DNA of 47,400 bases. It comes from an uncultured Treponema sp. (GTDB lineage: Bacteria > Spirochaetota > Spirochaetia > Treponematales > Treponemataceae). Positions within the stretch are counted from its first letter, which is position 1; every line of letters starts with the position of its first letter. The stretch is from assembly GCA_900316905.1 (NCBI GenBank), contig ONET01000011.1, positions 1 to 47,400 on the forward strand. Direction: 5' to 3'. The translations under genes and the position numbers were made by a program. Shown here piece by piece: positions 1-7,878 of this stretch. The notes under the pieces are model-generated. The model searched no databases, was not told the origin of the DNA, and saw only the letters and a list, made by a program, of their open reading frames with translations.

Positions 1-37
1 GCAAATTGCCCAACGACTAGCCGGCAAGGAGGAAACT

Positions 38-2875
38 ATGAACGCAATAAAGACAAATCATATGACGAATAAAATAAAATCCCTCGCGGCGGCGCTGGCC
101 TTGGCGCTTTTTGCGCTGGGCTTTGCTGGCTGCCAGCAGACGGCGGACGGCGGCTCTTTGGCGCAGGCGCTTGGCGGCTCAAAAAAACTGGCCTACATAA
201 CGCTTAGCCTTGACGGCCAAGGCGGCCTTGTAAGCAAGACCACCTTGCCAAGCGCGGCCGACGCGGTTTGGAAAAGCTTTGAGCTTGTCGGAACAGCCAC
301 GACCGCGGGCGACCTTACGAACATCTCTTACACCACGCCCGCGCAATGCGACGACCCCGTGGCCGACTTGCAGGCGGCGCAAATCCCCGCGCGCGAGGGG
401 GCGGTGTACAAGCTTACGCTTACAGCGGTCACTACAGGCGGCGCGGTTTATTCTGCCAAAGCCACTTCTTCCTCTATAGGCGAGGGCGACAACCCTGTTG
501 CCTTTGACCTAAAGATAAGCGGCCTTGGCTCGGCGGCGGCGGGCGCGCAGGACGGAAGCGCCCAAATCGCGCTTAACCTTCCCGCCAACGTGACCCGCCT
601 TACGGTGAGCGTCTACAAAGTCGACGCAAGCGGAACGCCCCAGTCCAGTCCGATAAGCCCGGAACAGCGGCTGGAAATCGTCGCGCAAAAGGCGGACTTT
701 GACAGCGGCTCCCTGGAGCCGGGCCCCTACCTTGCAAAGTTCACCCTTTGGGGCGGTACGCAGGGCGACTCCGTCATCGGAAACTGGGAGGAATACTTTG
801 GAATCGCCGGCGGCATGACAAGCCGCGGAACGCTTGGAAAAATCGACGGCTCGGCGGACGACGACCGCGCCGACACCGCCTGGCCGATAACATACCACCC
901 AAACGGCAGTACGGAAGTTCCCGCCACAGTGACCGCGCGGACAAGCTACAGCCGCCACACCGTCGTTGACCAAGAATACGTAAAGAGCCTTTCTTCAAGA
1001 ACAGGCTACAGAATGATGGGCTGGTACACGGACGAGCAATTGACGCAAGCCTTTGATTCCACAAGCGGAATGGAAGAGCCCCTTGACCTTTACGCCAAGT
1101 GGTCGGAGAAAATTGCGATATACATCCCCGACTTTGAGCGCGGAAGCATGACCGCAAAGCCCGCAGGCGGAACGGTTGGCGACCCCGCGATCGCCGACGA
1201 GACCGTGACGCTTTCCTTGACGCCGGATAGCGGCTGGACCTTTGGCGGCATAACGCTGACCGCATGCGACGCTGACGGCAATGACCTTGACCCGCAGCCG
1301 ACGGACTGGCCGCTTACAATCGAACGCGGTCTTGCAACCGAAACCTCAAAGACCTTTACAATGCCAAGCCTTCCTTATGGAAGCAAGGTGAAGGTCGAGC
1401 CGACGATGCTAGAGCTTTTTGCGGTGAACGTAGCCGCCACAACAAACGGAACTGTCGCCGTCGAGACGCAATACAATACAAAAATCGGCTCAACGCCCGC
1501 CGCCGCCACCGGCGACACCGTGACGCTCACGATAACGCCCGCCAACTATTACGAGAAGGACTCTTACACGGTTGACGGCAATCCAATAAACGTTGATTCA
1601 AACAAACAATACAAATTCCAGATGGGAACAAGCGCGGCCGGCGTAAGCGCCACGTTCAAAAAAATAAAGTATACGCTTACATTAAGCGCGACCCCGTCCG
1701 AAAAGGGAAGCATAAAGGCGGTCGACAAGGAAACGACAACTGAAATCTCGAACGGAACGCTGGTTGAATGGGGCAAGGAAATAACAATAACCGCGACGGC
1801 ATCCGACGCCAAAAAGTATCGTTTGAAGGATCTAAGCGCGACTGGCGTTTCGATTGGAACGGCAAGCCCGCAAACATTCACGATGCCAACAAAAGCCGTG
1901 TCCGTGACCGCGACATTTGAGGACGCTTGCGAAAGCGGAGATTACACGCCGCTCCCCGCAGGAACGGACGGAACCGCAGGCAAAAACGCCACTTACGCTA
2001 AATTCGGACTTTGGCCGCAGACAATAATGAAGAGCGGCGTAACAATACCCAGTGGGGCTGAGACCAAAAATGTCGGCATGTTCAAGTGCTATAAGGGAAG
2101 CGACGGCGAATGGTATGTCAAACTTGAAAACGTGGTAGATCGTACAGGAGAAGGAAAAAAATGGAGTGATGGAACCCCGATGACCGGAGGAAAAAAATAC
2201 TTTAAGATGGAGCCGATAAAGTGGCGCGTCCTTTCAACTACATCGGGAGTGAAGTTTTTGCTTTCCGAAGTCGCTTTGGATGTGAACGTTTGTTTTTATG
2301 ATGGTGATGAATCCCAAACAAGAACTATAGGCGGAAAAGATGTTTATCCGTTTAACTATGAACATTCCAGGTTGCGCGCCTTCTTGAACGGAATAAGCTA
2401 CAACAAAGATGGTAGCGATAACAACGAATTTAATGGAAAGGGATTTTTATATTCCGCGTTCACAGGGGAAGAAAGGGACAAGATTCTTACGACCACTGTT
2501 GACAACAGTTGGCAAAGCGCTGTGCTTTCTAGTTCTGATACTTCAAGCGCTGTCGTGGATTCTCAAAAGGAAAGAGTGGCCGGCAACACAAGCGACAAGA
2601 TTTTCGCTTTAAGCTCAAAAGAGTTTTATGACTATGTCGGCACTGCCAGCTCTGCAGTCACCAGTAGAATAAGATACGCCACAGACTATGCTTATGGAAG
2701 GGGCTGCGCATGGTTTAATGGAGTCGCTTATTCCCTCCGCTCTCCGTATTTGTATACTTCTAAGTCGAAATGGTGCATGACCCAACAGGGAAATAATAGT
2801 GGAGGTCTTGGCTCTACTACTACAAACACCGAGTATTGCGGCATTGTCCCAGCCTTGCGCGTGACCAGCAACTAA
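38..2875 (+). CDS. Surface lipoprotein with beta-repeat domains and a DUF6273-like C-terminal domain
   Basis: This 945-residue protein begins with a lipoprotein signal (basic N-terminus, Ala/Leu core, lipobox FAGC with Cys32), so it is probably anchored in an envelope membrane. A strong AGGAGG lies just upstream of the ATG. Residues about 285-357 form an InlB B-repeat-like unit ending in LYAKW. Two divergent beta-repeat units follow at about 430-640 (each ending near TFTMP or SATF). From about 655 to the end is a DUF6273-like domain with an RSPYL motif and the terminal GIVPALR block. The first ~470 residues are paralogous to the lipoprotein at 4386-7610, but the C-terminal module is different and uses more A/T-rich codons than the first two thirds. 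The last 87 bp have a diverged duplicate at 4284-4370, which suggests a DGR variable region. A role in ligand binding at the surface is inference. Confidence 0.85.
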   Translation: MNAIKTNHMTNKIKSLAAALALALFALGFAGCQQTADGGSLAQALGGSKKLAYITLSLDGQGGLVSKTTLPSAADAVWKSFELVGTATTAGDLTNISYTTPAQCDDPVADLQAAQIPAREGAVYKLTLTAVTTGGAVYSAKATSSSIGEGDNPVAFDLKISGLGSAAAGAQDGSAQIALNLPANVTRLTVSVYKVDASGTPQSSPISPEQRLEIVAQKADFDSGSLEPGPYLAKFTLWGGTQGDSVIGNWEEYFGIAGGMTSRGTLGKIDGSADDDRADTAWPITYHPNGSTEVPATVTARTSYSRHTVVDQEYVKSLSSRTGYRMMGWYTDEQLTQAFDSTSGMEEPLDLYAKWSEKIAIYIPDFERGSMTAKPAGGTVGDPAIADETVTLSLTPDSGWTFGGITLTACDADGNDLDPQPTDWPLTIERGLATETSKTFTMPSLPYGSKVKVEPTMLELFAVNVAATTNGTVAVETQYNTKIGSTPAAATGDTVTLTITPANYYEKDSYTVDGNPINVDSNKQYKFQMGTSAAGVSATFKKIKYTLTLSATPSEKGSIKAVDKETTTEISNGTLVEWGKEITITATASDAKKYRLKDLSATGVSIGTASPQTFTMPTKAVSVTATFEDACESGDYTPLPAGTDGTAGKNATYAKFGLWPQTIMKSGVTIPSGAETKNVGMFKCYKGSDGEWYVKLENVVDRTGEGKKWSDGTPMTGGKKYFKMEPIKWRVLSTTSGVKFLLSEVALDVNVCFYDGDESQTRTIGGKDVYPFNYEHSRLRAFLNGISYNKDGSDNNEFNGKGFLYSAFTGEERDKILTTTVDNSWQSAVLSSSDTSSAVVDSQKERVAGNTSDKIFALSSKEFYDYVGTASSAVTSRIRYATDYAYGRGCAWFNGVAYSLRSPYLYTSKSKWCMTQQGNNSGGLGSTTTNTEYCGIVPALRVTSN
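2789..2875 (+). other. Candidate DGR variable region and IMH-like constant end of the DUF6273-type lipoprotein gene
   Basis: These last 29 codons align without gaps to 4284-4370. The first 48 bp carry 14 substitutions and the final 39 bp (codons Cys-Gly to the TAA) carry none. The substitutions hit whole codons such as TCT/GGT, ACT/TTT, AGT/CTT and GGT/AAA. Nine of the 14 sites have A in one copy. DGRs mutate at template adenines and leave a conserved 3' block (IMH), so the pattern fits. No template repeat is visible, so the call is inference. Confidence 0.5.
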
Positions 2876-2888
2876 AAGCGCGGGGCGC

Positions 2889-2922
2889 GGGGTATGTCTG
2901 CCGGTATTGGTAGGCATACCCC
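2889..2922 (+). other. Long hairpin 14 nt after the lipoprotein stop
   Basis: A 14-bp stem (GGGGTATG pairs with CATACCCC, then six more pairs with two G-U) encloses the 6-nt loop GGTATT. There is no T tract, so it is not a classical terminator on its own. Part of it (around TGCCGGTATTGGT) recurs at 8591-8603 near the second Rpn element, so it may belong to the repeated element end. Confidence 0.6.
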
Positions 2923-2931
2923 GCGGGGTTG

Positions 2932-2951
2932 GCCCACCGTTATCGGTGGGC
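2932..2951 (+). other. GC-rich hairpin, 8-bp stem and 4-nt loop
   Basis: The arms GCCCACCG and CGGTGGGC pair perfectly around TTAT. This lies 57 nt past the stop of the lipoprotein gene. It has no T tract. Hairpins with about an 8-bp stem and 4-nt loop downstream of the variable region are known to help target recognition in several DGRs, so it may have that role here. That role is inference. A further stem (arms GGGCTTGCGA and TCGCAAGCCC) follows at 2966-2994. Confidence 0.55.
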
Positions 2952-2965
2952 GTCCCCGGGGCGTC

Positions 2966-2994
2966 GGGCTTGCGACAAGACTGTTCGCAAGCCC
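2966..2994 (+). other. Hairpin with 10-bp perfect stem
   Basis: GGGCTTGCGA and TCGCAAGCCC pair perfectly around a 9-nt loop. It is the third of four stem-loops stacked between the lipoprotein gene and the Rpn gene. No T tract follows. Confidence 0.6.
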
Positions 2995-3000
2995 AAGACG

Positions 3001-3047
3001 CGGGCGGGGGGGGGCTTCCGTTTGGGGAGGCCGCCCGATTTTTTTTT
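3001..3047 (+). terminator. Rho-independent terminator at the element end
   Basis: CGGGCGG (3001-3007) pairs with CCGCCCG (3031-3037), with additional pairing inside around CTTCC, and a run of nine T follows at 3039-3047. It would end transcription from the lipoprotein gene. A close copy sits at 8616-8655, and a related one at 7798-7836. Confidence 0.75.
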
Positions 3048-3067
3048 GTTGCGGGATTTGATTGCGG

Positions 3068-3868
3068 TTAGTTTGCGGAGGGCTGCTTGAGCGCGTCAAG
3101 CACAAGCTCCAAAGGCGCGCCCATCTTTTCCGCCGCTTCTTCTGGGGAGGCATTGTAATCGCGAACTAGTGTAAGCGCGTTTTCCACGGCCTTTTGCTGC
3201 GCGCCTTGTTCGCGGCCTTCGATGATGCCGTCATACCGCCAGTTTTGGATTGCGATTTCTTCATTGAACTCTGTAAGACACATGCCCATTATGTTCTCCT
3301 TTTGCTCGCGGACAAAGCCGTCAAGCAAGTTTTGCTCGCAAGCCCATTCAACGGCCTCGCGCACCGCTTGCCTGATTTCCATTTTCTGGCTTTGGTTGTC
3401 GGAGATCCTTCCCACAAGCCTTACATAATCATATAATGGTTTGCATTTTTTGACAAGGCTTTCGTTCTTGTTGGTGTTGATGTTTATCACATCCGCCGTC
3501 CATTCAAATTTGCCAGAGTCGTCCTTTTGTTCAAACGCGCTGGAAAGCCTAAGCTCGTAGCGCTCGGCGCGGTCAGGCTCGCCGTTGTAGAAAACGACAA
3601 AGCGCGGATTAGGAATTTTTATCAATGACGAGCGGTGCAAGTCAAAATTGTTGTCTGATATGAACCTTTGATATAGTTGTGAAAAATAAAAAAATCCGCG
3701 CAGCGGCATATTGGCGTTCGGACGGCTTTGCTGTTCGTAAAGCGTCATCTGGCTGTCAACCAAAAAGGAAACGTCATTGTACATCGTTACGAAAATGACG
3801 TTTTCGATTGTGTTGAGCTTTAGCGCGTCGGGGTCTGTGTAGTTCGTGCCGTTCAGGGTGTTGTACAA
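3068..3868 (-). CDS. Rpn/PD-(D/E)XK nuclease-family 'transposase', copy 1
   Basis: The 266-residue open frame begins at a TTG (Leu-Tyr-Asn-Thr-Leu) and belongs to the PD-(D/E)XK nuclease family annotated as transposase in treponemes. The segment VDSQMTLYEQQS fits an Asp...Glu-x-Gln active site. The C-terminus ends in a short helical tail (SPEEAAEKMGAPLELVL). Members of this family promote recA-independent recombination in Escherichia coli (RpnA); a role in moving this DNA is inference. The natural ribosome site AGGAGG (3984-3989) with ATG at 3977 opens a different frame that ends after 27 codons at 3894, so the main frame needs a +1 shift, internal initiation, or is a pseudogene. It is about 90% like the gene at 8736-9563 except at the C-terminus. 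Confidence 0.75.
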   Translation of the reverse strand: MYNTLNGTNYTDPDALKLNTIENVIFVTMYNDVSFLVDSQMTLYEQQSRPNANMPLRGFFYFSQLYQRFISDNNFDLHRSSLIKIPNPRFVVFYNGEPDRAERYELRLSSAFEQKDDSGKFEWTADVININTNKNESLVKKCKPLYDYVRLVGRISDNQSQKMEIRQAVREAVEWACEQNLLDGFVREQKENIMGMCLTEFNEEIAIQNWRYDGIIEGREQGAQQKAVENALTLVRDYNASPEEAAEKMGAPLELVLDALKQPSAN

Positions 3869-3893
3869 GTCCAGCCGCCAGCGCTTGCTGCGG

Positions 3894-3977
3894 TCATCGT
3901 CCTCGCCAAAAATGGCGATGAAAAGCGCGAATTTTTAGCTGCGGCTGGCCTTCGATTGTATTTTTTGTTTCTGACAT
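3894..3977 (-). CDS. Short N-terminal frame of Rpn copy 1, +1 out of frame
   Basis: ATG at 3977 sits 6 nt after AGGAGG and reads MSETKNTIEGQ..., then FHRHFWRGR and TGA. It overlaps the main nuclease frame, which is +1 relative to it. A TTTTT run in the overlap (in the codons CAT TTT TGG) would let a P-site Phe tRNA re-pair after a +1 slip. Copy 2 has the same frame relationship. It could be a leader peptide, the first half of a programmed frameshift, or a shared ancestral indel. Confidence 0.4.
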   Translation of the reverse strand: MSETKNTIEGQPQLKIRAFHRHFWRGR

Positions 3978-3991
3978 TTCTGTCCTCCTGT

Positions 3992-4022
3992 AAAAAAAAC
4001 GGGAACCTCGTTTGCGGTTCCC
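3992..4022 (-). terminator. Intrinsic terminator inside the leader of Rpn copy 1
   Basis: On the - strand GGGAACC pairs with GGTTCCC around an 8-nt loop and is followed by GTTTTTTTT, then at once by the AGGAGG of the nuclease gene. A terminator this close to the ribosome site would block read-through from outside or act as an attenuator. Copy 2 at 9669-9701 keeps the structure with a changed stem interior. Confidence 0.65.
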
Positions 4023-4105
4023 TTATGCATATAAGATAGACATTTTTGTTCAAAAATTAGCGTTTTTTTGAAAAAATCGTAAAAAAATTTCGCAGGTTTT
4101 CCGGC

Positions 4106-4115
4106 ATTGTACAAT
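4106..4115. other. Palindrome ATTGTACAAT at element right end
   Basis: This perfect 10-bp palindrome lies near the right edge of the repeated Rpn element and recurs at 9785-9794. It could be an operator or an end-recognition site. Function is not shown by sequence. Confidence 0.4.
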
Positions 4116-4128
4116 ACATTTGTTTTTT

Positions 4129-4283
4129 GAGCGTTAGCGCTGGGAGCCCCGCCGCAAGGCGTTCGCAAGCGCGCTTGCGAATGGAGCGGACGCGGAAGGG
4201 CGGACATAGCGACCCGAAGCGGCTTGCCGCGCAGGGGAACGCATAGCGACAGTGACAGCCACGCCAGAAAGCGACTGGAGTAG
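4129..4283. other. Non-coding spacer between Rpn copy 1 and the DUF6273 remnant
   Basis: This GC-rich stretch has several short inverted repeats, for example GCTTGCG/CGCAAGC-type pairs around 4158-4182. It contains no convincing gene. Homology to the lipoprotein gene end begins abruptly at 4284, so a deletion or insertion junction lies here. Confidence 0.4.
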
Positions 4284-4370
4284 GGTAATAATCTTGGAAA
4301 ACTTGGCGGTACTTTTGCAACCACCGATAATTGCGGCATTGTCCCAGCCTTGCGCGTGACCAGCAACTAA
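4284..4370 (+). pseudogene. Remnant 3' end of a DUF6273-type lipoprotein gene (diverged variable region)
   Basis: The reading frame runs from Gly-Asn-Asn to the TAA at 4368-4370 and ends in CGIVPALRVTSN, identical to the end of the gene at 38-2875. There is an in-frame TAG at 4281-4283 and no homology before it, so only the tail of a former gene is left. Length matches 2789-2875 exactly, with 14 substitutions in the first 48 bp and none in the last 39 bp. It ends 15 nt before the ATG of the next lipoprotein, so an intact gene once sat directly upstream in a tandem array. Confidence 0.7.
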
Positions 4371-4385
4371 TCCTAGGAGGAAACT

Positions 4386-7300
4386 ATGAAAGCGATAAAC
4401 TTAAAGAAATCGATAAATAAAGCAAAATCCCTCGCGGCGCTTTCCTTGGCGCTTTTGGCGCTGGCCTTGGCCGGCTGCCAGCAGGCCGCGGACTCTGGCG
4501 ACATGGCGTTGGCTCTCGCGGGCGCGCAAAAGCCGGACGACGGCGGCCAGGCCTACGTCACGCTTTCGCTTGCAAACAAGGCTTCTGCGCCAAGCGCGGC
4601 TGACGGCGTAAGCGCTTCGGCCCTGCCGGACTCGGCGCAGGCGGTCTTTGGCCGCTTTGAGCTTAGCGGAATTTCATCCCAGCAGGGCGTCTCTCCAATT
4701 TCTTGGTCTTGCGGCGACGGAAAAAGCGACGCGCGCCAAGAGCTGGACGTCGCCAAGGTGTCGGCAAAAAAAGGCGCCGCGTACAACTTTACGCTTACGG
4801 CCACAACCCTTGGCGGCGCGCAATATTCCGACACAATTCCATACACAGTCCAAGGCCAAGGAAACCTTTTAAGCTTTAACCTGCGCCTTTTAAGCGTTGG
4901 AACAGGTTCCGGCCAAAGCCAACAGGGAAGCGCCGCCATAACGGTAAACCTTCCAAGCGGCGGAAAGGGCGGCCAAGTCAACCGCGTGGCCGCCAGCGTC
5001 TACAAGCTGAATGACGACGGAAGCTTGGACAACGATCCTGTCGCGGGCTTTGACAACATCGACGTTCCGATAGAAAGCGGGGCGGCTAATTTCAACGCCT
5101 CCATTGACGCGGGCGTCTACTGCGCGGTCTTTGACCTTTACGGCGGAGAGGACGGCAAAATCCTTTTGGGAACTTGGCGCGAATACTTTGGCGTGGCGGA
5201 AGGACAGACGAGCGCCTCCACCCTTAACCCGGCGGGCGGCGCGGACGGCGACCAAGTTGACGAAGTCCATTCGATAACATACAACAAAAACGACGACGCA
5301 ATAGATCCCGCTTTGGTGTCCGCGCCCGAAAGCTTTAGCCGCCTTACGGTAAGGACGCTTTCGCAAATAAAGGCCGCGTGCTTGCGTCCCAACTACAGAA
5401 TCCACAGCTGGTACACGGACGAGCTTCTTACGCAGGAATTTTCTTCCACCATCGGAATCAACGGCGACATTGCCTTGTGGGCCAACAAATGGGACACTCT
5501 TCTTTTCATTAAAATCCCCGACAGGTACGAGCACGGAAGCGCCACGGCAAAGCCGGAGGGCGACGACCAAGGAAATCCGGCCATCGCGGGCGAGGAAGTC
5601 ACCATAACGCCCAGCCCCGACGACGGCTGGGTGACAGGAGACATAACTATTACAGCGGTTGACTCTGCCGGAAACGCGCTTAATCCGCAGCCCGATGGAT
5701 ACCCAAAAACCATCGACAGGGCGGCAACGCCAAAAACCTTTGTCATGCCAGACCTTTCATATTGCCAGGGCGTAAAGGTTGACGTGGACTTCCTTGCGAC
5801 AGTGACATTTGCCGAAAACAAGAGCGCGGGCGCGGCGGCTGACGACACGGCCGCGTCGTCTGGCTCGATGCAGCCGCAAATCTTTGCGGTAAACACGCAG
5901 CAAGCCTTGAACGCAAACGGCTTTGCCATAGTGGGCTGGACATTCGCCGGCTGGAACACCGCCGCCGACGCAAGCGGAACTCCATACGCCGACGGAGCGG
6001 CCTTTACGACGGACGCGCCTGCAACCCTTTACGCGCAGTGGACGCCTAACGCCGACACGGAATACAAGGTTCAGCATTACAAGCAAAAGGCCGACTTGAC
6101 AAGCTACGAGCTTGTCGGCTCGGACACAGAGACCAAGACGGGAACCACTTGGACCGACACAAACGTCACATCCTCGGACGCAAAGGACTACGACGGCTTT
6201 ACAATCAAGGCCGGCTCCCCGGCCAACGCAAAAATCAAGGCTGACGGCAGCGCTGTCGTGCCAATTTACTACGACCGAAACAGCTATACGGTAACGTTTA
6301 ATGGAAACGGCGCTACAAGCGGTTCCACCGCAGACCAGACTTTCTACTACGGCGTTCCCAAGGCGTTGAACGCCAACGGCTATCAAAAGACGGATTACGA
6401 CTTTAAGGGCTGGGCCTCTAGCCCCGGCGGAGCTAAGGATTATGACGACAAGGCCAGCTACACAATCGACGGCGGCAGTCCAAGCGACAAAAACCTTTAC
6501 GCGTTCTGGACAAAGAAAACATTCAAGCTTAATTTGAACGCTGGAACCGGCGGAACCGTAAGCGCCAAATACACCGCCAGCGGCGCGGCAATCCCCAGCG
6601 GAGGCGACGTTGAATGGGATTCCGCCATAACGATAACCATTGCGCCAAAGTCAGGCTATGCCTTGGAGCAAGTGTCAGGCATCGGTTGGCCAGACCTGGC
6701 GCAGTTGTCCCGCGAGTTTACAATGCCAAAAGACGCCGTTACCATAGAGGTTGCGTTTGTGCAAACAGTTCCAGAAGGCTTTGCGCTTATCCAAGGCGCG
6801 ACTGTAACAGCCCCCACTGGGGTTGAGTCTCGCGTCTTTGTGCAAGGCAGAACCCTTACATTCCCCCCGCTATATGTGTCTGACCACGAGGTGACCCAGT
6901 CGGAATACGAAACATATTGTATGTACTACAGTTCTGGACCGACGGATCAATATGGAATAGGTCCAAATTTACCTGCATATCGAGTGACCTGGTTCGACGC
7001 GATTGTCTACTGCAACCTGCGCTCCATTGCGGATGGCTTTGCTCCTGTTTATACAATTGAAGGGAAGACAGATCCTAAGAAATGGACGGGCGTCAAAAAA
7101 ACAGGCGAAGGCGCTAACGCAAAATACTGCGCCCCGAATGGCTATCCGCACGACGACATATGGAGCACCGTCACTTGCGACTGGACGGCCAATGGCTACC
7201 GTCTTCCCTCCGAGGCGGAGTGGGAATACCTTGCGCGTGGCGGCTGTCCAGATCTTTCCCCTAACGAATATGGTGGAGCGCCAACTGAAGCTGAGGTCAC

Positions 7301-7610
7301 GAACTACGCTTGGTGTAAAGGCAACAGCGGCGGCAAGGTACATGATGTAAAGACAAAGCTTCCAAATGGCATTGGCCTTTACGACATGTGCGGAAATGTA
7401 TATGAAATGTGCTGGGATTGGTATTCTGCTCCCATTAAGACCGACACCCCTGAGCATGGGCCGGCGAGGCCGAGTTCCACGTACACGCTGCATGTGGTGT
7501 GCGGATCATCTTATACCGATCCATCCCCCAACATTAGAGCCATAAATCAAAACGCCTCAGGAACCGGATCGTTTACTGTGGGCTTCCGCGTGGTTCGCAC
7601 GGCGCAATAG
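4386..7610 (+). CDS. Surface lipoprotein with InlB-type repeats and C-terminal FGE/SUMF1-like domain
   Basis: This protein has 1074 residues. A lipoprotein signal ends in LAGC (Cys31), and AGGAGG precedes the ATG. Residues 1-470 are paralogous to the first lipoprotein, including WYTDE and IPD..HGS segments. Two InlB B-repeat-like units (about 475-555, ending in LYAQW, and about 635-710, ending in LYAFW) flank a MucBP-like stretch (VQHYKQK). Residues about 795-1074 form a formylglycine-generating-enzyme-like C-type lectin fold with RLPSEAEWEYLARGG, GLYDMCGNVYEMCWDW and final GFRVVRTA. The normally conserved RGGSW site reads VCGSSY. Treponema denticola TvpA is a DGR-diversified protein of this fold, so the C-terminus is a candidate variable region. 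Enzymatic activity is unlikely to be its role; ligand binding is inferred. Confidence 0.85.
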   Translation: MKAINLKKSINKAKSLAALSLALLALALAGCQQAADSGDMALALAGAQKPDDGGQAYVTLSLANKASAPSAADGVSASALPDSAQAVFGRFELSGISSQQGVSPISWSCGDGKSDARQELDVAKVSAKKGAAYNFTLTATTLGGAQYSDTIPYTVQGQGNLLSFNLRLLSVGTGSGQSQQGSAAITVNLPSGGKGGQVNRVAASVYKLNDDGSLDNDPVAGFDNIDVPIESGAANFNASIDAGVYCAVFDLYGGEDGKILLGTWREYFGVAEGQTSASTLNPAGGADGDQVDEVHSITYNKNDDAIDPALVSAPESFSRLTVRTLSQIKAACLRPNYRIHSWYTDELLTQEFSSTIGINGDIALWANKWDTLLFIKIPDRYEHGSATAKPEGDDQGNPAIAGEEVTITPSPDDGWVTGDITITAVDSAGNALNPQPDGYPKTIDRAATPKTFVMPDLSYCQGVKVDVDFLATVTFAENKSAGAAADDTAASSGSMQPQIFAVNTQQALNANGFAIVGWTFAGWNTAADASGTPYADGAAFTTDAPATLYAQWTPNADTEYKVQHYKQKADLTSYELVGSDTETKTGTTWTDTNVTSSDAKDYDGFTIKAGSPANAKIKADGSAVVPIYYDRNSYTVTFNGNGATSGSTADQTFYYGVPKALNANGYQKTDYDFKGWASSPGGAKDYDDKASYTIDGGSPSDKNLYAFWTKKTFKLNLNAGTGGTVSAKYTASGAAIPSGGDVEWDSAITITIAPKSGYALEQVSGIGWPDLAQLSREFTMPKDAVTIEVAFVQTVPEGFALIQGATVTAPTGVESRVFVQGRTLTFPPLYVSDHEVTQSEYETYCMYYSSGPTDQYGIGPNLPAYRVTWFDAIVYCNLRSIADGFAPVYTIEGKTDPKKWTGVKKTGEGANAKYCAPNGYPHDDIWSTVTCDWTANGYRLPSEAEWEYLARGGCPDLSPNEYGGAPTEAEVTNYAWCKGNSGGKVHDVKTKLPNGIGLYDMCGNVYEMCWDWYSAPIKTDTPEHGPARPSSTYTLHVVCGSSYTDPSPNIRAINQNASGTGSFTVGFRVVRTAQ

Positions 7611-7797
7611 CGGCGGTCTGGGCGCCCATCCAGTAATGGTCGGCGCGGCCTGGACGCAAGCGAGGGCGGTCGCCGCTCGCGTTGCATGTTTGCAAGGCTA
7701 TAATTGCTATTTACGTCGCTGCGCTCCGTTTTGCATAGGAAATTATCCACAGGCCCGCTCGCGCGGACTGGCAATCGAGCGGATTTCGCGCAAGCGC
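7611..7797. other. Spacer after the FGE-type lipoprotein gene
   Basis: No gene is supported here. The palindrome GGGCGCCC near 7621 and a lone TATAAT-like box near 7700 were seen; neither has supporting context. Confidence 0.3.
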
Positions 7798-7836
7798 GGC
7801 GGCTTTCCAGTAACGGGAGGCCGCCCGTTTTTTTTT
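7798..7836 (+). terminator. Rho-independent terminator before the toxIN promoter
   Basis: An 11-bp stem (GGCGGCTTTCC with GGGAGGCCGCC, three G-U pairs) and 6-nt loop are followed by G and nine T. It separates the lipoprotein transcript from the toxin-antitoxin promoter that starts 3 nt later. Confidence 0.8.
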
Positions 7837-7838
7837 GC

Positions 7839-7867
7839 TTGACTTTTCAGCCAGGTTGTATTATATT
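7839..7867 (+). promoter_or_regulatory. Sigma-70 type promoter of the antitoxin RNA
   Basis: TTGACT (7839-7844), a 17-nt spacer and TATATT (7862-7867) give a near-consensus promoter. Transcription should begin near 7875, just before the first 38-nt repeat. Confidence 0.8.
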
Positions 7868-7878
7868 ATAAGCATCGG

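Larger units (their letters stand above)
2889..4128. repeat. Rpn-type element, copy 1
   Basis: This interval and about 8585-9806 are long direct repeats of each other. They share the left-end terminator and adjoining block (3002-3068 against 8617-8677), most of the nuclease gene, the leader with its terminator, and a right end containing the palindrome ATTGTACAAT (4106-4115 and 9785-9794) that stops after TTTGTTTTT. The 2924-3000 part has no counterpart in copy 2. No terminal inverted repeats or target duplication were recognised, so mobility rests only on the duplication and on the gene family. Confidence 0.6.

Noticed and set aside
2932..2994. Attachment site or integration site
   Set aside because: The stems look like RNA or DNA hairpins; no tRNA gene, integrase or second copy of a core site is present.
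4057..4366. Reading frames on the - strand at the right end of Rpn copy 1
   Set aside because: No ribosome site or family match; they overlap the repeat edge and the lipoprotein remnant.
4284..4370. The fragment as the DGR template repeat itself
   Set aside because: Its variable codons (CTT, GGT, TTT, GCA) are not adenine-rich as a template must be, and no reverse transcriptase gene is near. A decayed variable region fits better.
7660..7710. Promoter around a TATAAT near 7700
   Set aside because: No matching -35 at a usual distance and no gene follows before the terminator at 7798.
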